Source: Terriglobia bacterium (lineage in GTDB: Bacteria > Acidobacteriota > UBA6911). From it: a DNA stretch of 64,000 bases. The notes beneath the pieces were generated by a model, which had not been told where the DNA came from, made no database searches, and saw only the letters and a list, made by a program, of their open reading frames with translations. The position numbers and the translations under genes are program-made. The DNA lies in assembly GCA_020072565.1 (NCBI GenBank), contig JAIQGI010000048.1, positions 1 through 64,000 on the forward strand. The letters are read 5' to 3'. Shown here piece by piece: positions 61,290-64,000 of this stretch. Numbering within the stretch: position 1 is the stretch's first letter; the number at the start of each line of letters is the position of its first letter.

Positions 61290-62243
61290 TCAAAGCGGGA
61301 TCTCGATGCCCTGAAGGATCTCAGCAAGGATTTCCTCGGCTTCTTCACTGCGTTTGCCGGGGGAGGCATACTTTGCGCTGACGATCACCCTGTGGGATAG
61401 TGCCGGCAGTGCCAGCCGCTTGATGTCGTCGGGAATGCAGTAGTCCCGCCCCTCGTAATAAGCGAGGGCCTGAGCCGCGCGATGAAGGGCCAGCGAGCCG
61501 CGCGGACTCACCCCGGCGAGCAGAAACTCGGAACGCCTCGTGGCCTCCACAATCGCCAGGATGTAGTCGAGCAGCGACTCATCCAGGCGGACCTCGGTCA
61601 CGGCCTGTTGAACCTCGAGAATGTCACGGGCCTGCAGTACCGGCGCGATCTGCTCGACGCTCGGCCGGCCATTTGGCCGCCGCAGGATCTCCTTCTCCGC
61701 TTCGACCTCCGGATACCCCATGCGAATGCGCAACATGAAGCGATCGAGCTGGGATTCGGGCAGGGGATAGGTACCGTGGTGCTCGATCGGGTTTTGCGTA
61801 GCCACGACCATGAACGGACGAGGCAGGGAGTAGGTTTGGTTGTCGACGCTGATTTTCCCTTCGCTCATGGCTTCGAGCAGCGCGCTCTGGGTTTTGGGGG
61901 TCGTGCGGTTGATTTCGTCGGCCAGAACCACGTTCGCAAAGATCGGGCCGCGGCGAAACTCGAAGGCCTGCTCGGACTGGTTGAACACGGAAATGCCGAG
62001 GATATCCGAGGGCAGAAGATCGCTCGTAAACTGAATCCTGCGGAAGGTGCAATCGAAGGCCTGTGCCAGCGACCGTGCCAGCGTTGTTTTCCCCACGCCC
62101 GGCACATCCTCGATCAACAGATGGCCTTCGGCGAGCAGTGCTACCAGAGCCAGCTTGACTGGCTCGGATTTTCCCAGCACGACGGTTTCAATCGCCTGCT
62201 GCAGCTTGCGGAGCTTAGGTTCGAGATCAATGGCCGCGGACAT
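61290..62243 (-). CDS. MoxR-family AAA+ ATPase
   Basis: 317 residues. Walker A is GVGKTTLA, Walker B VVLADEINRTTPKTQSALLEAM, sensor VVATQNPIEHHGTYPLPESQLDRFMLRI, and the C-terminal lid holds SPRGSLALHRAAQALAYYEGRDYCIPDDI. MoxR ATPases act as chaperones for metal insertion or complex assembly with VWA/DUF58 partners. First gene of the moxR-DUF58-transglutaminase operon, ten bases after ruvB. Confidence 0.93.
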   Translation of the reverse strand: MSAAIDLEPKLRKLQQAIETVVLGKSEPVKLALVALLAEGHLLIEDVPGVGKTTLARSLAQAFDCTFRRIQFTSDLLPSDILGISVFNQSEQAFEFRRGPIFANVVLADEINRTTPKTQSALLEAMSEGKISVDNQTYSLPRPFMVVATQNPIEHHGTYPLPESQLDRFMLRIRMGYPEVEAEKEILRRPNGRPSVEQIAPVLQARDILEVQQAVTEVRLDESLLDYILAIVEATRRSEFLLAGVSPRGSLALHRAAQALAYYEGRDYCIPDDIKRLALPALSHRVIVSAKYASPGKRSEEAEEILAEILQGIEIPL

Positions 62244-62253
62244 GGTTCACCCT

Positions 62254-63285
62254 TCAAAACAGGTTCTTCTGGCTGCTGGGCGGCAGAATCTTGAAATGCT
62301 CGTATGCCTTGCGTGTAGCCATCCGCCCGCGCGGGGTTCGATCCAGGAAACCGATCTGGATGAGGTAGGGCTCGTAGATATCCTCGATCGAATCCTCGTC
62401 CTCGCTGATCGCGGCGGAGAGGGCGCCCACCCCCACGGGTCCGCCGTTGTATTTCTCCAGGATCGTGAGCATGAGCTTGCGATCGATCTCGTCAAACCCG
62501 TACGTGTCCACGTCCATCATGGTCAATGCGGCCATCGCCACGGGGCGCGTGATGCGGCCATCGGACTTGACCTCGGCGTAATCGCGCACGCGCCGGAGCA
62601 GGCGGTTCGCGATGCGCGGTGTGCCGCGGCAGCGCGAGGCAATCTCGTTCGCGCCGTGGTCATCGATTTCCACCCCGAGCAATGCCGCGGATTGATGGAC
62701 AATGATCGCCAGCTCCTGGTGGCTGTAAAAATCCAGGCGATGGATGATCCCGAAGCGGCCGCGCAGGGGCGCGGTAATCAGGCCGGCGCGCGTCGTCGCC
62801 CCGATGAGCGTGAATCGTTGCAGCGGCATCTTGATGCTGCGGGCGCCCGGGCCCTCCCCGATCATGATATCGATGTAGAAGTCCTCCATCGCCGGGTAGA
62901 GGATTTCCTCGATGGCCGGATGCAGGCGATGGATTTCGTCGATGAACAGAATATCGTTTTTCTTCAGATTGGTCAGCAGGGCCGCCAGATCGCCCCGCTT
63001 CTCAATGACCGGCCCGCTGGTCGTCCGGATGTTCACGTTCATTTCGTTGGCGATCACCGTGGCCAGGGTCGTTTTTCCCAGCCCGGGCGGGCCATACAAA
63101 AGCACGTGGTCGAGCGCCTCCTTGCGCCTGGTCGCCGCCCGGATGCTGATTTCGATGTTTTCTTTGACTTTGTCCTGCCCGATGTACTGCTTCAGGTGCT
63201 GAGGACGGAGGCTCAGCTCAAAAGACTGCTCCTCGGTACGGGCGACCGGGCTCAGGAGAGTGTGGTGAGAACTCTGTTCCGTCAT
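62254..63285 (-). CDS. ruvB: Holliday junction branch-migration helicase RuvB
   Basis: 343 residues. Walker [12 protein letters not shown], Walker [35 protein letters not shown] and the winged-helix C-terminus ([20 protein letters not shown]) are all canonical. RuvB hexamers pull DNA through the RuvA-bound junction. It follows ruvA after 23 bases. Confidence 0.97.
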   Translation of the reverse strand: MTEQSSHHTLLSPVARTEEQSFELSLRPQHLKQYIGQDKVKENIEISIRAATRRKEALDHVLLYGPPGLGKTTLATVIANEMNVNIRTTSGPVIEKRGDLAALLTNLKKNDILFIDEIHRLHPAIEEILYPAMEDFYIDIMIGEGPGARSIKMPLQRFTLIGATTRAGLITAPLRGRFGIIHRLDFYSHQELAIIVHQSAALLGVEIDDHGANEIASRCRGTPRIANRLLRRVRDYAEVKSDGRITRPVAMAALTMMDVDTYGFDEIDRKLMLTILEKYNGGPVGVGALSAAISEDEDSIEDIYEPYLIQIGFLDRTPRGRMATRKAYEHFKILPPSSQKNLF

Positions 63286-63308
63286 TGCAGTACGCCAGGT
63301 TGAGGCCG

Positions 63309-63914
63309 CTATCCGGCCAGCATTTGCAGTGTGTGCCTGAGCAGCCCCTCAAAGGAGCGCTCTATATTTCCAGAGCGGAGGACGGCCGCAAGTGCCTTCT
63401 CCGCTCCGGCCCTCGGATACCCCAGATTGACCAGGGCGGAGAGCACGTCTTCCTGCAGCCCACCGGCGCCGCGGGATGCGCCGGCCGCCCGCTGCTGCTC
63501 CGGCAACAGGAACGGCGTGATCTGGCTCTTCAATTCCAGGACCAGTCTCTCCGCAGTCTTCCGCCCGATCCCTGGGATTGCGGTGAGCCGCGTCAGGTTG
63601 CCGTCGGCAATCGCCTGCGCCAACTCCTCTACTTTGGCGCCGGACAGAATCGAGACGGCCAGCCTGGGGCCGATGCCGCTGATGGAGATTAGCTTGAGGA
63701 AGAGGTCCTTTTCCCGCTGCGTGCAGAACCCGAACAATGCGAGCGCATCCTCCCGCACGTGGGTGTGCACCTTGAGCGATATCTCGTTCCCTTCCTCGGG
63801 GAGCTCGTAGAAGCTCGTGAGCGGGATGGATACCTCGTAGCCGACCCCCTGGACGTCGACCAGGACCAGGTTCGGTTTCTTATGGAGAAGTTTGCCTCTG
63901 AGTTGACCTATCAT
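63309..63914 (-). CDS. ruvA: Holliday junction-binding protein RuvA
   Basis: 201 residues from [28 protein letters not shown]. Two helix-hairpin-helix motifs ([13 protein letters not shown] and [17 protein letters not shown]) bind junction DNA, and a C-terminal three-helix domain ([21 protein letters not shown]) contacts RuvB. The ATG at 63914 gives the family start; the frame extends 13 codons further without homology. ruvC may lie beyond the right edge; nothing is recognisable in the last 86 bases. Confidence 0.96.
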   Translation of the reverse strand: MIGQLRGKLLHKKPNLVLVDVQGVGYEVSIPLTSFYELPEEGNEISLKVHTHVREDALALFGFCTQREKDLFLKLISISGIGPRLAVSILSGAKVEELAQAIADGNLTRLTAIPGIGRKTAERLVLELKSQITPFLLPEQQRAAGASRGAGGLQEDVLSALVNLGYPRAGAEKALAAVLRSGNIERSFEGLLRHTLQMLAG

Positions 63915-64000
63915 TCGCAGACTGCCGCTTTCCTTAAAAACGGAGGTAAACATAACATAAAACCGAGGGAAGAATCATGCTCCTTGGATCGCGAAGCCAA

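Overview
The window is about 64 kb of a GC-rich Gram-negative chromosome. The lipid A and heptose genes (lpxB, lpxD, heptose kinase, family 9 glycosyltransferase), the type IV pilus operon with pilSR, a DUF58/MoxR/transglutaminase trio, a UbiA enzyme of the menaquinone (MqnP) type and the general gene style all suggest an Acidobacteriota bacterium or a close relative. This is an inference from gene content, because no rRNA is present.

Positions 1-12.6 kb hold the conserved translation/transcription block on the + strand: the end of tuf, rpmG, tRNA-Trp, secE, nusG, rplK, rplA, rplJ, rplL, rpoB and rpoC, closed by a strong terminator. The RpoB here carries an eight-cysteine insertion near its N-terminus. 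On the - strand, 12.7-21.8 kb is a type IV pilus region: pilA behind a near-perfect sigma-54 promoter, then pilR, pilS, pilC, pilT, pilB and a UbiA-family prenyltransferase. The sigma-54 activator PilR therefore sits next to its probable target.

From 22.4 to 26.4 kb (+) a tightly coupled operon combines a HyuB-type hydantoinase/oxoprolinase subunit without HyuA, an N-acylamino-acid racemase/OSBS-like enolase, an Asp/Glu racemase and a HAD hydrolase. From 26.6 to 35.8 kb there are an ECF sigma/anti-sigma/Spy-like operon, a divergent histidine kinase/NtrC-type regulator pair, a second ECF sigma factor and a two-subunit molybdenum hydroxylase with a Tat-type signal.

From 36 to 51.8 kb lie mnmA, lpxB, an M1-peptidase-like protein that has lost its zinc motif, a membrane methyltransferase, a radical SAM protein with tetraether-synthase-like architecture, lpxD, a SprT-like protein, a Cys-rich protein, a heptose kinase, a VIT-family transporter and a heptosyltransferase-like protein. 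From 51.8 to 63.9 kb (-) lie housekeeping and envelope operons: yacG-pgpA-cinA-thpR-plsY-trm112-like, rimO, moxR-DUF58-transglutaminase, and ruvAB.

The most unusual content is between the genes. At least eight copies of a modular repeat with shared inverted ends (AACCCGAATTATTCGTGAA type) lie between 26.5 and 57.9 kb. The 3' end of lpxD is triplicated with a 195-bp period, and a 164-bp repeat is inserted into the third unit. A second copy of that repeat is split by a 450-bp cassette with perfect 13-bp inverted ends and a 12-bp direct duplication, carrying a frameshifted four-helix-bundle (23S-IVP-like) gene. A 126-bp tandem repeat runs into a 185-bp three-tier palindrome at 55.5-56.1 kb. These layered insertions can be read against their own uninterrupted paralogues, and they are the best candidates for undescribed mobile elements in the window.
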